From Changchengzhania lutea (GTDB taxonomy: Bacteria > Bacteroidota > Bacteroidia > Flavobacteriales > Flavobacteriaceae), in assembly GCF_006974145.1 (NCBI RefSeq), contig NZ_CP039456.1, positions 2,386,001 through 2,450,000 on the forward strand: 64,000 nucleotides of DNA. The letters are read 5' to 3'. The notes under the pieces were generated by a model that worked only from the letters and a program-made list of their open reading frames with translations, was not told where the DNA came from and did no database searches. This document shows positions 54,454 to 63,046 of this stretch, piece by piece; the stretch's first letter is position 1; each line of letters starts with the position of its first letter. A program made the position numbers and the translations under genes.

Positions 54454-55536
54454 ATGACAGAACAAGAGTTTATTCCAAATACGTATACCTATACTCTAGA
54501 AAATGGATCTTTTAAATGGTCATCACCAAGTAATATAGCGCTTGTTAAATACTGGGGAAAAAAGGAAGATCAAATTCCAGAAAATCCATCTATTAGCTTT
54601 ACGCTGAATGATTGTAAAACTATTACGACTTTGAGTTTTGTTAAAAGAGAAGTGAGTGATTCCTTTTCTTTTGATGTATTTTTAGAAGGCCAAAGGAAGG
54701 ATGATTTCAAACCGAAAATTGAAACGTTTTTCAAGCGTATTGAGAACTATTTACCATTTTTGAAAGCGTATCATTTTACAATTGAAACGTCCAATACATT
54801 TCCACACAGTTCTGGAATTGCATCCTCTGCATCAGGTATGAGCGCATTGGCCTTATGCCTTATGAGCATTGAAAACGTTCTAAGCGATGAGATTATTACT
54901 GATGGATTTTTTATAAAGAAAGCCTCGTTTTTGGCACGCTTAGGTTCTGGTAGTGCCTGCCGCAGTCTAGAAGGAGCGTTAATTGTATGGGGCGAAAATA
55001 AAACTATTGAAGAGAGTAGCGACCTATTTGGTGTAAAATTTCCATTTCAAGTTCATCCGGATTTTAGGAATTACCAGGATACCATTTTATTGGTTGATAA
55101 AGGCGAGAAGCAAGTGAGTAGTACGGTTGGTCATAGTTTAATGCATAATCATCCCTTTGCCCAAGAACGTTTTAAGCAAGCGCATACCAACCTATCAAAA
55201 CTAACTGAGATTTTACAAGAAGGAAATCTCGATGAATTTGTTGCATTGGTAGAAAGTGAGGCCCTAACTTTGCACGCTATGATGATGACGAGCATGCCAT
55301 ACTTTATATTAATGAAACCAAACACCGTAGAAATAATCAATAAAATCTGGAGTTTTAGGCAGGAAACCGGTTCAAAAGTTTGTTTTACTTTAGATGCTGG
55401 TGCAAATGTACATGTATTGTATCCTGAAAAAGAAACCGACAAAGTGTTGAAATTCATTAAGAATGAATTAGTTGCATATTGCCAAAACGGGCATTATATT
55501 TGCGATAAAATTGGTAATGGAGCAAAACAATTGTAA
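54454..55536 (+). CDS. mvaD: Diphosphomevalonate decarboxylase
   Basis: A 360-residue GHMP-family enzyme that decarboxylates mevalonate-5-diphosphate to isopentenyl diphosphate with ATP. SPSNIALVKYWGKKEDQIPENPSIS near residue 25, the P-loop-like HSSGIASSASGMSALALCL, and LGSGSACRSLEGALIVWGE are diagnostic. The C-terminal motif CFTLDAGANVHVLYPE is also present. Flavobacteria make isoprenoids by the mevalonate route, and the neighbouring kinase and prenyltransferase fit. Confidence 0.95.
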   Translation: MTEQEFIPNTYTYTLENGSFKWSSPSNIALVKYWGKKEDQIPENPSISFTLNDCKTITTLSFVKREVSDSFSFDVFLEGQRKDDFKPKIETFFKRIENYLPFLKAYHFTIETSNTFPHSSGIASSASGMSALALCLMSIENVLSDEIITDGFFIKKASFLARLGSGSACRSLEGALIVWGENKTIEESSDLFGVKFPFQVHPDFRNYQDTILLVDKGEKQVSSTVGHSLMHNHPFAQERFKQAHTNLSKLTEILQEGNLDEFVALVESEALTLHAMMMTSMPYFILMKPNTVEIINKIWSFRQETGSKVCFTLDAGANVHVLYPEKETDKVLKFIKNELVAYCQNGHYICDKIGNGAKQL

Positions 55537-55564
55537 CTTTATAACTCTAAATCTAGGTTAAAGA

Positions 55565-56494
55565 ATGAAAGGACCTCTTTTTTATTCAAAAATATTACTC
55601 TTTGGTGAATACGGTATCATTAAAGATTCCAAAGGTTTATCTATCCCTTATAATTTTTATAATGGTGCTTTAAAAACGGATGAAAATCCAAGTGAAAGCG
55701 CTATGGCTTCGAACGAAAGCTTAAAACGTTTTGTTGATTATTTAGAAAGTATAGATAGGGATTTGGTTGTTTTTGATACACAAAGCCTAAGTGATGATGT
55801 TGATAGAGGCATGTATTTTGATTCTTCAATTCCACAAGGCTACGGGGTTGGAAGTAGTGGGGCATTAGTTGCTGCTATTTACGATAAATATGCACAAAAT
55901 AAGATTACGGTTCTTGAAAACCTGACACGTGAAAAGCTCTTAAAACTGAAAACCATTTTTTCTGAAATGGAGTCTTTCTTTCATGGTAAGTCTTCAGGCT
56001 TAGATCCATTAAACAGTTATTTAAGTATTCCCATATTAATCAATTCAAAAGATCATATTGAAGCCACGGGCATACCTTCTCAAAATACAGAAGGTAAAAA
56101 TGCCGTGTTCTTATTGGATAGCGGAATTATTGGTGAAACAGCACCAATGGTAGGTATTTTTATGGAGAATATGAAACAGGAAGGCTTTCGAAGTATGTTG
56201 AAGAACCAATTTATTAAACATACCGATGCCTGTGTTGAAGATTTTCTAAAAGGGGACGTAAAGTCCTTGTTTAAAAACACCAAACGACTTTCGAAAGTGG
56301 TGCTAAACCATTTTAAGCCTATGATTCCACATCAATTTCATGATTTATGGAAAAAAGGCATTGAAACAAATGCTTACTATTTAAAGCTTTGTGGCTCTGG
56401 TGGCGGTGGTTATATACTTGGTTTTACAGAGAATATTGAAAACGCAAAATTAGCTCTTAAGGATCATAAATTGGAAGTGGTTTACAGCTTCTAA
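55565..56494 (+). CDS. GHMP kinase, mevalonate kinase-like
   Basis: A 309-residue GHMP kinase. The N-terminal FYSKILLFGEYGIIKDSKGLS is the substrate-side motif, IPQGYGVGSSGALVAAIYDKY the ATP-binding loop, and ESFFHGKSSGLDPLNSYL carries the Asp next to the transferred phosphate. The C-terminal motif is LCGSGGGGYILGF. It lies 28 bases after mvaD. Mevalonate kinase is the best call; phosphomevalonate kinase is possible. Confidence 0.88.
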   Translation: MKGPLFYSKILLFGEYGIIKDSKGLSIPYNFYNGALKTDENPSESAMASNESLKRFVDYLESIDRDLVVFDTQSLSDDVDRGMYFDSSIPQGYGVGSSGALVAAIYDKYAQNKITVLENLTREKLLKLKTIFSEMESFFHGKSSGLDPLNSYLSIPILINSKDHIEATGIPSQNTEGKNAVFLLDSGIIGETAPMVGIFMENMKQEGFRSMLKNQFIKHTDACVEDFLKGDVKSLFKNTKRLSKVVLNHFKPMIPHQFHDLWKKGIETNAYYLKLCGSGGGGYILGFTENIENAKLALKDHKLEVVYSF

Positions 56495-56515
56495 ACTTCA
56501 TTTAATGTCATTCTG

Positions 56516-56533
56516 TCCCGATAGCTATCGGGA
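56516..56533. repeat. Dispersed flavobacterial palindrome
   Basis: TCCCGATAGCTATCGGGA is a perfect 18-bp palindrome between the mevalonate kinase-like gene and the UbiA gene, preceded by GTCATTCTG. A degenerate version occurs inside element A near 50200. It lies within the 5' extension of the UbiA frame and argues for a downstream start there. Confidence 0.7.
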
Positions 56534-56564
56534 TTGTTTTAGGATGTCACCAAATACTTATTCG

Positions 56565-57467
56565 ATGTTATCTAGAAAACAGAAACACATTCTACTTAAA
56601 TTTTTCAGTTTGTTTTCTGTTGTCCGAGGCTATAATATTCTGGTCATTGTCATTGCGCAGTATTTAGCATCGGTGTATATCATGGCGCACGACAAACCTC
56701 TAAAATCCGTTTTATTTGACGCTAACCTTTTTATGTTGGTGCTAGCTTCGGCTGTTACTATTGCTGCTGGTTATATTATTAATAATTTTTATGATTCAGA
56801 GAAGGATTTAATCAATAAACCTTATAAGTCCAGATTAGACCGTTTGGTGAGTCAGAACACGAAACTGTCTTTTTACTTTGTTCTTAATTTTATGGCAGTC
56901 ATCATGGTTAGTTATGTATCCTTCAAAGCTGTTGTTTTTTTTTCTATCTATATTTTTGGAATTTGGTTTTATTCACACCGATTAAAAAAGATGCCCTTTA
57001 TTGGTAACCTAACATCAGCTGTCTTGACCATCACGCCATTCTTTGCCATTTTTATGTATTATAAAAATTTTGAAACGGTCATTTTTGTACATGCAATTTT
57101 TCTGTTTTTAATTATTTCTATGCGGGAACTGACAAAAGATCTAGAAAATATTATAGGGGACTTAGCACAGAATTATAGAACCATTCCAATCGTTTATGGC
57201 GAAACGGCTTCAAAGGTTATGCTCACCATATTATCCATTTTAACACTGATCCCAACCTACTTATTACTGTACCGTTTTGAGGTAGGGCACATGTATATTT
57301 ACTTTTATCTTAGCTTAGGCTTATTGGCCGTGTTTATGATTTTACTTTGGAAATCTAAAACTAAAACAGACTATTTAATACTTCATAATATCCTCAAATT
57401 TATCATTGTAGCCGGTGTATTTTGTATTGTATTAATCAATATTGATGTCGTTTTAAATCGGATTTGA
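56565..57467 (+). CDS. UbiA-family prenyltransferase (GGGP geranylgeranyltransferase-like)
   Basis: An approximately 300-residue polytopic membrane protein of the UbiA family. The first Asp-rich motif is NNFYDSEKDLINKPYKSR and the second is ELTKDLENIIGDLAQNYRT, which bind the prenyl diphosphate through magnesium. Eight or so membrane helices follow the family pattern. I choose the ATG at 56565 (MLSRKQKHILLKFFSLF); the open frame begins at 56505, but its first residues are encoded by a dispersed palindrome. An ATG at 56544 is an alternative. In flavobacteria this family is often annotated as geranylgeranylglycerol-phosphate geranylgeranyltransferase; the true substrate is uncertain. Confidence 0.88.
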   Translation: MLSRKQKHILLKFFSLFSVVRGYNILVIVIAQYLASVYIMAHDKPLKSVLFDANLFMLVLASAVTIAAGYIINNFYDSEKDLINKPYKSRLDRLVSQNTKLSFYFVLNFMAVIMVSYVSFKAVVFFSIYIFGIWFYSHRLKKMPFIGNLTSAVLTITPFFAIFMYYKNFETVIFVHAIFLFLIISMRELTKDLENIIGDLAQNYRTIPIVYGETASKVMLTILSILTLIPTYLLLYRFEVGHMYIYFYLSLGLLAVFMILLWKSKTKTDYLILHNILKFIIVAGVFCIVLINIDVVLNRI

Positions 57468-57538
57468 TAAAATTATCCCGCTATTCTTTTTAAGGGAGAT
57501 TTTGTTAAATAGGTGCATAAAAGCAAATTAGCTTTCAG

Positions 57539-57546
57539 TATCTTTG
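57539..57546 (+). promoter_or_regulatory. -7 promoter box for the pseudouridine-synthase-like gene
   Basis: TATCTTTG fits TAnnTTTG exactly and lies 15 bases before the ATG at 57562, which would give a very short leader, not unusual in Bacteroidota. No -33 box at the right distance is evident. Confidence 0.5.
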
Positions 57547-57561
57547 CAAAAAATTTAAGCA

Positions 57562-58422
57562 ATGAGTAATCAGAAAGGTGGACAACGAAAAGGAAAGACT
57601 CCGGTTAGTGACTCTAAAAAGGACTATAAGAAAAGTTTTGTAAAAGGGAATACGCCGTTTAAAAAAAGTGATTCTGCACCAAAAAAAGCATCACAACGGC
57701 AAAAACCTTCTAATCCAGATGAGATTCGACTAAATAAATATGTTGCCAATTCAGGCATGTGCTCGCGTCGTGAGGCCGATGTGCATATTGCGACCGGATT
57801 AGTTTCTGTAAATGGGAAAGTGATTACAGAGATGGGCTACAAAGTGAAATTGGATGACGAAGTGCGTTATGATGGCGCAAGAATAAACCCAGAGAAAAAA
57901 GCTTACGTATTGCTTAACAAACCTAAAGGATTTGCTACAACCACAAGTGAGGGCAAAGGCAGAACCGTAATGGATTTGGTTGCGAATGCTACAAGTTCGA
58001 GGATAAAACCTATTGGACGGTTGGGCAGAAACTCTAAAGGTTTATTATTGTTTACCAATGATGATGTTATAGCAGATAAATTCACAAACTCGAAACATGG
58101 TGTAGCACGCTTATTTCATATTGAATTAGATAAAAATTTAAAACTTGAAGATTTAAAAAAGATTCAGACAGGTTTTAAAATTGATGGAAAGCTCATAGCA
58201 GTCGAAGAGATTAGTTATATTGATGGTGCTTCAAAAAAAGAAATAGGTTTGAAGATAAAGAACACAGGCAATACTATTATCCGATCTATTTTTGATTATT
58301 TAAAATATGAGATTATTGGTTTAGACTGTGTGGCCATTGGACATCTTACCAAAAAAGACATCCCTCGTGGTAGTTGGAAACATTTAACAGAACAAGAGTT
58401 GAATACGCTGAAGATGCTTTAG
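57562..58422 (+). CDS. RsuA/RluB-family pseudouridine synthase paralogue lacking the catalytic Asp
   Basis: A 286-residue protein: a Lys-rich disordered N-terminus (about 50 residues), an S4 RNA-binding domain (RLNKYVANSGMCSRREADVHI, about 53-110), and a pseudouridine-synthase domain to the end (AYVLLNKPKGFATTT, DIPRGSWKHLTEQE). The catalytic motif of the family, GRLDxxTxGLLL, reads GRLGRNSKGLLLFTND here; the codon at 58024-58026 is GGC, giving Gly155 in place of the essential Asp. Other conserved places also differ (RSIFDYLKYE for the usual RRIFExLxY). It may bind rRNA without modifying it. A normal copy is presumably elsewhere in the genome. Confidence 0.85.
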   Translation: MSNQKGGQRKGKTPVSDSKKDYKKSFVKGNTPFKKSDSAPKKASQRQKPSNPDEIRLNKYVANSGMCSRREADVHIATGLVSVNGKVITEMGYKVKLDDEVRYDGARINPEKKAYVLLNKPKGFATTTSEGKGRTVMDLVANATSSRIKPIGRLGRNSKGLLLFTNDDVIADKFTNSKHGVARLFHIELDKNLKLEDLKKIQTGFKIDGKLIAVEEISYIDGASKKEIGLKIKNTGNTIIRSIFDYLKYEIIGLDCVAIGHLTKKDIPRGSWKHLTEQELNTLKML

Positions 58423-58614
58423 TATTTAAATTTATTGCAACAAATTAAAATCTTTATTAAAAATGTTTCATTTTTCTATCTCTCTTTTAATACAAAAGCT
58501 TCTAAAGACTCTGGTTAAAATGCTGTAAAACAGTAGAAAACTTTTTTTATACGTTATTTGTGTAGAATAATCATAAATAAGTATATTTAACTTGTGAAAC
58601 TTTTTTAGCAGAAA

Positions 58615-58941
58615 ATGAAAAAAAGAAATGATAATTTAAAACGCGTTATCGTTGATTTTAAAAAATTAACCCCAGAAATCTTAACGTTGTTAGTTGAAAA
58701 ATATCCCGATGGGTATGACGACGACCACATAATTTCATTTAAAAATATACATAATGAAATTATAGAAGCGGTTGAGGTAAGAACGGACGACTATATCTAT
58801 TTGGTAAAAGTAGGGGTGCGCTTAGTGAAAGCTATGGAAGATTTTGGAGATGATGATGATGATGATATTTTGGATGATTCTGTGAATAAGGAAACTCCCG
58901 AAGTTGAACTTGAGGATATTGAAGCCGAAGAAGAAGATTAA
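58615..58941 (+). CDS. Small acidic conserved protein, function unknown
   Basis: A 108-residue protein. The first 80 residues are mixed alpha/beta (RVIVDFKKLTPEILTLLVEKYPDGY, then IEAVEVRTDDYIYLVKVGVRL); the tail is extremely acidic (FGDDDDDDILDDSVNKETPE and EDIEAEEED). I know it only as a conserved flavobacterial hypothetical. It lies 11 bases ahead of another small gene on the same strand. Confidence 0.75.
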   Translation: MKKRNDNLKRVIVDFKKLTPEILTLLVEKYPDGYDDDHIISFKNIHNEIIEAVEVRTDDYIYLVKVGVRLVKAMEDFGDDDDDDILDDSVNKETPEVELEDIEAEEED

Positions 58942-58952
58942 AATTAGTATAC

Positions 58953-59180
58953 ATGGGAATTGCAACATTTCAGAAGTACAAAAACGGATACTATACGTTT
59001 TTATTTGATGATGGTACCGAAGTAGATTTTGAGGAAATAAGCCCAAAAGCTTTGTACAAATATAAATTGAACACCGACAATTCATTTGTCGATAAGGATT
59101 TTAAACTCACATTCTCCGAGGTGATAAGTAAAATTACAGACGATACTATTTACAGAATAGATAGTTTGCTATTACTTTAG
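58953..59180 (+). CDS. Small conserved hypothetical protein
   Basis: A 75-residue protein, MGIATFQKYKNGYYTFLFDD onward, with a beta-hairpin-like start and FEEISPKALYKYKL in the middle. Codon use matches its neighbours. It follows the acidic protein closely and its stop overlaps the convergent glycosyltransferase stop by 9 bases. No function recognised. Confidence 0.7.
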   Translation: MGIATFQKYKNGYYTFLFDDGTEVDFEEISPKALYKYKLNTDNSFVDKDFKLTFSEVISKITDDTIYRIDSLLLL

Positions 59181-60626
59181 TTTTTTGTCTTTACAAAATA
59201 AATCTCCTTTGTTTTTAAAAAAGATTTCCCAGAAAAATACCCCGTACACAATAACATATTCTATTAGTATAATGTAAAGATTTTCGGAATTATCAGTGTT
59301 ACTATAAGTTAGATAGCTTAAAATGATAACAAAACTCCAAACCAATGGAAACTTATACCTTGTGAATACAGATAATATTAAAAGCGTTGCTATATACCAA
59401 GGATGCACTGTGGTTGCCGTAAAATAATAAAACGTAAGCACCAATAACATGCCTGAAATCAGGGCTTTTAAGGTTGTGTTTTTCCTAAAAAAACTTAGTG
59501 TTAAAATAAAGATAACAGCCAATAATGACATTATTTCACCAATGATAGCTATTTCATTATACCCTCTAAAAAGATATCCTATTTCTCTGGCAACGTAGTA
59601 TAAACTGGCGTTAAACTCAAAGTTAGTAAACCATAAACCAACCGTTTCGGTGTAGTTATTTATAAACGCAGAGGAATAAAACGGTGCAAATAGGAAGATC
59701 GTGGTTAGACCAACTATAATATAAAAACCAACTAATTTAGCTATTCGATGCATGAGGTCATGGCGAGGAGTAAGCGACAAAGCCAGCCCATCTTTTTTAG
59801 CAGATGGCTTTGTTTTAGTCGCAATGCCATTCTGTTTTGTAAACCATTGAAAAAACAAAGGCAAAAATATTAAGGGAATCAATTTAACTGAAATTGACAG
59901 CGTCAAAACCACAGCGGCCCATTGCCATTTTCCACGATGTAATAAATAGAAACTCCAAACCAAAAAGAAGATCATAACCCCTTCGAAATGGAGGTTTCCA
60001 GTTAATTCAATAATTATAAACGGATTTAGAATGAACCAAAATATATTGTGAACGGGTATGTTTAAACGCTCTAATAATTTTTTTCCGAAGTAAAGGATTC
60101 CAAAATCGGCAGCGATAATAATCATACGCATCACCACCACAGAACCTAATATACTTTTACTGGCAAACAGGGCAGCAATAGTAAAACAAAGCTGATTTAT
60201 GGGTGGGTAATTGGTGAAATGGCTGCCGTTTAATGCGCCCATGCCTGCGTATAATTCTTGGGTCTGAGCCACTGGAAATTCACCAGAATTTATAAACGAT
60301 TCCACCGTAAATAAATAAGGGTTAAAGCCTTCGAGAATCATACGGCCATCCCAAATAAAGCGGTAAAAGTCCTGCGAGAGATTGGGGATAGCCAAAATAA
60401 AAACAGCTCTAAAAATAAAAGCCACCCAAATTAACAACTGATAATGGGTTTTTAATAAGGTCACCAATTTATAAAACAAATAGAAAAGTGCCGTATATAA
60501 GGTGATGAGTTTGAAATAATCAGTGCGAACCAAATCATACCCAAATGAGATATAGAACAAGACGCTTGCCAATATTATAAATAGGGGTGTTCTATATAAT
60601 TTTAAAAGCGATGGGTTGAGCCGCAT
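59172..60626 (-). CDS. Polyprenol-phosphate-dependent (GT87-like) membrane mannosyltransferase
   Basis: A 484-residue protein with about ten membrane helices. The first luminal loop has IPNLSQDFYRFIWDGRMILEGFNPYL, the acidic motif of GT-C enzymes that take sugars from polyprenyl phosphate. NYPPINQLCF and NPFIIIELTGNLHFEGVM are typical of bacterial GT87/DUF2029-like members. Between two helices, residues roughly 265-290 (GIATKTKPSAKKDGLALSLT) derive from a palindromic repeat at 59757-59833. It faces two GT2 genes upstream that may supply its donor. Acceptor unknown. Confidence 0.82.
   Translation of the reverse strand: MRLNPSLLKLYRTPLFIILASVLFYISFGYDLVRTDYFKLITLYTALFYLFYKLVTLLKTHYQLLIWVAFIFRAVFILAIPNLSQDFYRFIWDGRMILEGFNPYLFTVESFINSGEFPVAQTQELYAGMGALNGSHFTNYPPINQLCFTIAALFASKSILGSVVVMRMIIIAADFGILYFGKKLLERLNIPVHNIFWFILNPFIIIELTGNLHFEGVMIFFLVWSFYLLHRGKWQWAAVVLTLSISVKLIPLIFLPLFFQWFTKQNGIATKTKPSAKKDGLALSLTPRHDLMHRIAKLVGFYIIVGLTTIFLFAPFYSSAFINNYTETVGLWFTNFEFNASLYYVAREIGYLFRGYNEIAIIGEIMSLLAVIFILTLSFFRKNTTLKALISGMLLVLTFYYFTATTVHPWYIATLLILSVFTRYKFPLVWSFVIILSYLTYSNTDNSENLYIILIEYVIVYGVFFWEIFFKNKGDLFCKDKKLK
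59757..59833. repeat. Dispersed palindromic repeat inserted in frame in the GT87-like gene
   Basis: The stretch starting GGTCATGGCGAGGAGTAAGC and ending ATGCCATTCTG has inner arms GACAAAGCC and GGCTTTG, and GCGAC facing GTCGC. It looks like the TCATTGCGAGGA-type intergenic repeats of Bacteroidota, but here it lies inside a coding region without breaking it. Confidence 0.6.
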
Positions 60627-60760
60627 GGTTCAAATATAGTTTTTATTTGTTGTAGCTTTTTAAAGCTAAAGTACTCTTAATGTCGAACAAACTTGTCTCT
60701 GAATTATTGATTGTAGTGGCACGCTTTTTAAAACTTCATTTTTAGATGAACACCCTTGCT

Positions 60761-62251
60761 TCAAACTTTAGAAGTCAGTGATTTAAAAAACACATAACCA
60801 AATCCTAAAAAGAGCATGAGATGAAACGGGAACAGCCCAAAGTCGCCGCCAGTATCACCTACTACAAAAGCGCTATACATACCAAAAGCAAAATAGAGCA
60901 TAAGTAAACCTTCAAAAATAACATGCACAGACACGGTTCTTTTGATGTATTTGTTGCGCTTCATATTGTCTTTAAAGGTTTTGATATTGAATTTTGGGGT
61001 GCGTATAAAGTCACTTTTTTTTCCTAAATGGCCTTCTAAAACGGCAATGGAATTATGCAGGGAAAAACCCATGGCTATTGAAAAAAACACGAAAAACATA
61101 CCGATATAATTAATAAAATTTTTAAAGCCGCCACCATATATTTTTTTATACATCACCCAGTAGCAACCAAAAAAGATTATGGTACTAACTACAAAGAAAC
61201 TCATCACATAAAAGTAGGGTTTTAAGTGCGCATATTCATTTTTGATGTAAAGCATGGGAATACTCAATACGGCCACGATAAGTATGTTTAAAAACATGGT
61301 GCTGTTTAGCAAATGCAAAAGACCATGTGCTTTTGTTTTGGTCGAAAGATTTTCGTTTTTTAAGATGCGCCACATCATTTTTCTAAAATTTTCTGCACCA
61401 CCCTTATTCCACCTGAATTGCTGCGATCTAGCGGCACTTATAATAATGGGCAGTTCCGCAGGTGTTTCTACATCTTCAAGATATTTAAACTTCCAGTTTT
61501 TTAACTGGGCACGGTAGCTTAAATCTAAATCTTCGGTTAGTGTATCGCCTTCCCAATTTCCAGCATCAATAATGCAAGATTTTCTCCAAACACCAGCGGT
61601 TCCATTAAAATTGATAAAATGCCCTTTAGAGTTTCGGCCTACTTGCTCTAGCGTAAAATGCGCATCTAGGGCGAAGGCCTGAATTTTTGTAAGGAGGGAA
61701 TAGTTACGATTAATATGGCTCCAACGCGTTTGCACGACACCAATGGCTCGGTCCTTAAAATAGGGGATAGTGCGGTTTAACCAATCTGGTTTTGGTAAAA
61801 AATCTGAATCAAAAATGGCGATAAATTCACCATTAGCTACACTCAAGCCTTCTTTTAAAGCGCCTGCCTTAAAACCTTGCCGGTTGGTTCTGGTGATGTG
61901 TTGGATGTTTAATCCAGATTGTTTTAAAATGGCGATATGATTAGAGGTAGAGGCCACCGTTTCATCGGTAGAATCATCTAACACTTGAATTTCGAGCTTG
62001 TCTTTTGGGTAGTCTATTTTTGAGATATTATCGAGCAAACGTTCCATAACATACATTTCATTATAAACAGGGAGCTGTATGGTGACCAAGGGAATGCTAT
62101 CTACTTTTGAAAAATCTAATAGAGGTGCTATCTTTTTTGTCTTTTTAGAACCCAAATAATTAAATAACAAATTGAGTTGCGCCAAGGCATACAAAAGTAT
62201 GAGCATGAGCGCAATCGTATAAATAAGTATGATAATAGATACGAGAATCAT
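60761..62251 (-). CDS. GT2 processive-type glycosyltransferase (cellulose-synthase-like)
   Basis: A 496-residue membrane glycosyltransferase. One N-terminal helix is followed by the GT-A domain with VTIQLPVYNEMYVMERLLD, FIAIFDSDFLP (DxD), DTLTEDLDLSYR (TED) and QQFRWNKGGAENF (QxxRW), the D,D,D,QxxRW set of CesA/HasA/CsbB-like enzymes. Three or four C-terminal helices follow. Its start overlaps the stop of the upstream GT2 gene by 4 bases. Product unknown; a glycolipid or polysaccharide is likely. Confidence 0.9.
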   Translation of the reverse strand: MILVSIIILIYTIALMLILLYALAQLNLLFNYLGSKKTKKIAPLLDFSKVDSIPLVTIQLPVYNEMYVMERLLDNISKIDYPKDKLEIQVLDDSTDETVASTSNHIAILKQSGLNIQHITRTNRQGFKAGALKEGLSVANGEFIAIFDSDFLPKPDWLNRTIPYFKDRAIGVVQTRWSHINRNYSLLTKIQAFALDAHFTLEQVGRNSKGHFINFNGTAGVWRKSCIIDAGNWEGDTLTEDLDLSYRAQLKNWKFKYLEDVETPAELPIIISAARSQQFRWNKGGAENFRKMMWRILKNENLSTKTKAHGLLHLLNSTMFLNILIVAVLSIPMLYIKNEYAHLKPYFYVMSFFVVSTIIFFGCYWVMYKKIYGGGFKNFINYIGMFFVFFSIAMGFSLHNSIAVLEGHLGKKSDFIRTPKFNIKTFKDNMKRNKYIKRTVSVHVIFEGLLMLYFAFGMYSAFVVGDTGGDFGLFPFHLMLFLGFGYVFFKSLTSKV

Positions 62252-62940
62252 TTTTTAATACTGTATTGAAATATCCAACCTAAAATTTTAAACCCTGCAA
62301 ATATAGCACCTTTAACGGTGCCAGAAACTTTTGAAACACCTATTCTATTTCTGTAATTTACCGGCACTTCAGTGTAGGTTAATTTTTGTTTTAATGCTTT
62401 GAGTTGCATTTCTACCGTCCAGCCATAGGTTTTGTCTTCCATATGCAGGGCTAGTAATTTAGTGTATTTTATAGCTCTAAACGGACCAAGATCCGTAAAT
62501 TTTGCTCCAAAAAAAAGGCGCATTAAATTTGTCGCTAACCAATTTCCGAAAACTTGAGGTATCGTCATAGCTCCTGCTTCTCGTAGTAGTTTAACACGGG
62601 CGCCAATTACAAAATCAATATTTTTTTCTAATATGGGCTGCACTATTTTGGTTAATTCTTCGGGGTAATCACTGTAATCGCCATCTAAAAAAACCACAAT
62701 ATCTGGTTTGTTTTCTTGTATTGCTAGGTATTGCATACCTTTTAAACAGGCGTATCCGTAGCCTTTCCTGTTTTCGGTAAGTACAGTGGCGCCTGCATGT
62801 TTGGCATTGGCTTCTGTGGCATCTGTAGAATTATTGCTTACTACAATAATTTCATCGACAAATGCGGGAATATCCTTGATGACTTTGGAAATTGAGTCTG
62901 CTTCGTTATAAGCAGGGATAATGACTTTTATTTGGGGCAT
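62248..62940 (-). CDS. GT2 dolichyl/polyprenyl-phosphate mannosyltransferase-like
   Basis: A 230-residue GT-A glycosyltransferase: KVIIPAYNEADSISKVIKDI, EIIVVSNNSTDAT, RKGYGYACLKGM and the DxD motif VFLDGDYSDYPEE. It is similar to DPM1-type enzymes that load a sugar onto a polyprenyl phosphate. A single hydrophobic patch at the C-terminus (GAIFAGFKILGWIF) may attach it to the membrane. Such a product could serve the GT87-like enzyme two genes downstream. Confidence 0.9.
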   Translation of the reverse strand: MPQIKVIIPAYNEADSISKVIKDIPAFVDEIIVVSNNSTDATEANAKHAGATVLTENRKGYGYACLKGMQYLAIQENKPDIVVFLDGDYSDYPEELTKIVQPILEKNIDFVIGARVKLLREAGAMTIPQVFGNWLATNLMRLFFGAKFTDLGPFRAIKYTKLLALHMEDKTYGWTVEMQLKALKQKLTYTEVPVNYRNRIGVSKVSGTVKGAIFAGFKILGWIFQYSIKK

Positions 62941-63046
62941 TTGTGGTGAAATAAATTTTGTTTTAAAGCAATAAAAAAGTTTATTACTTAATTAAATTTG
63001 TTGATTCTCGTTTTTAAAAAAGATGAAGCTAGAAGTAAACTTATTA

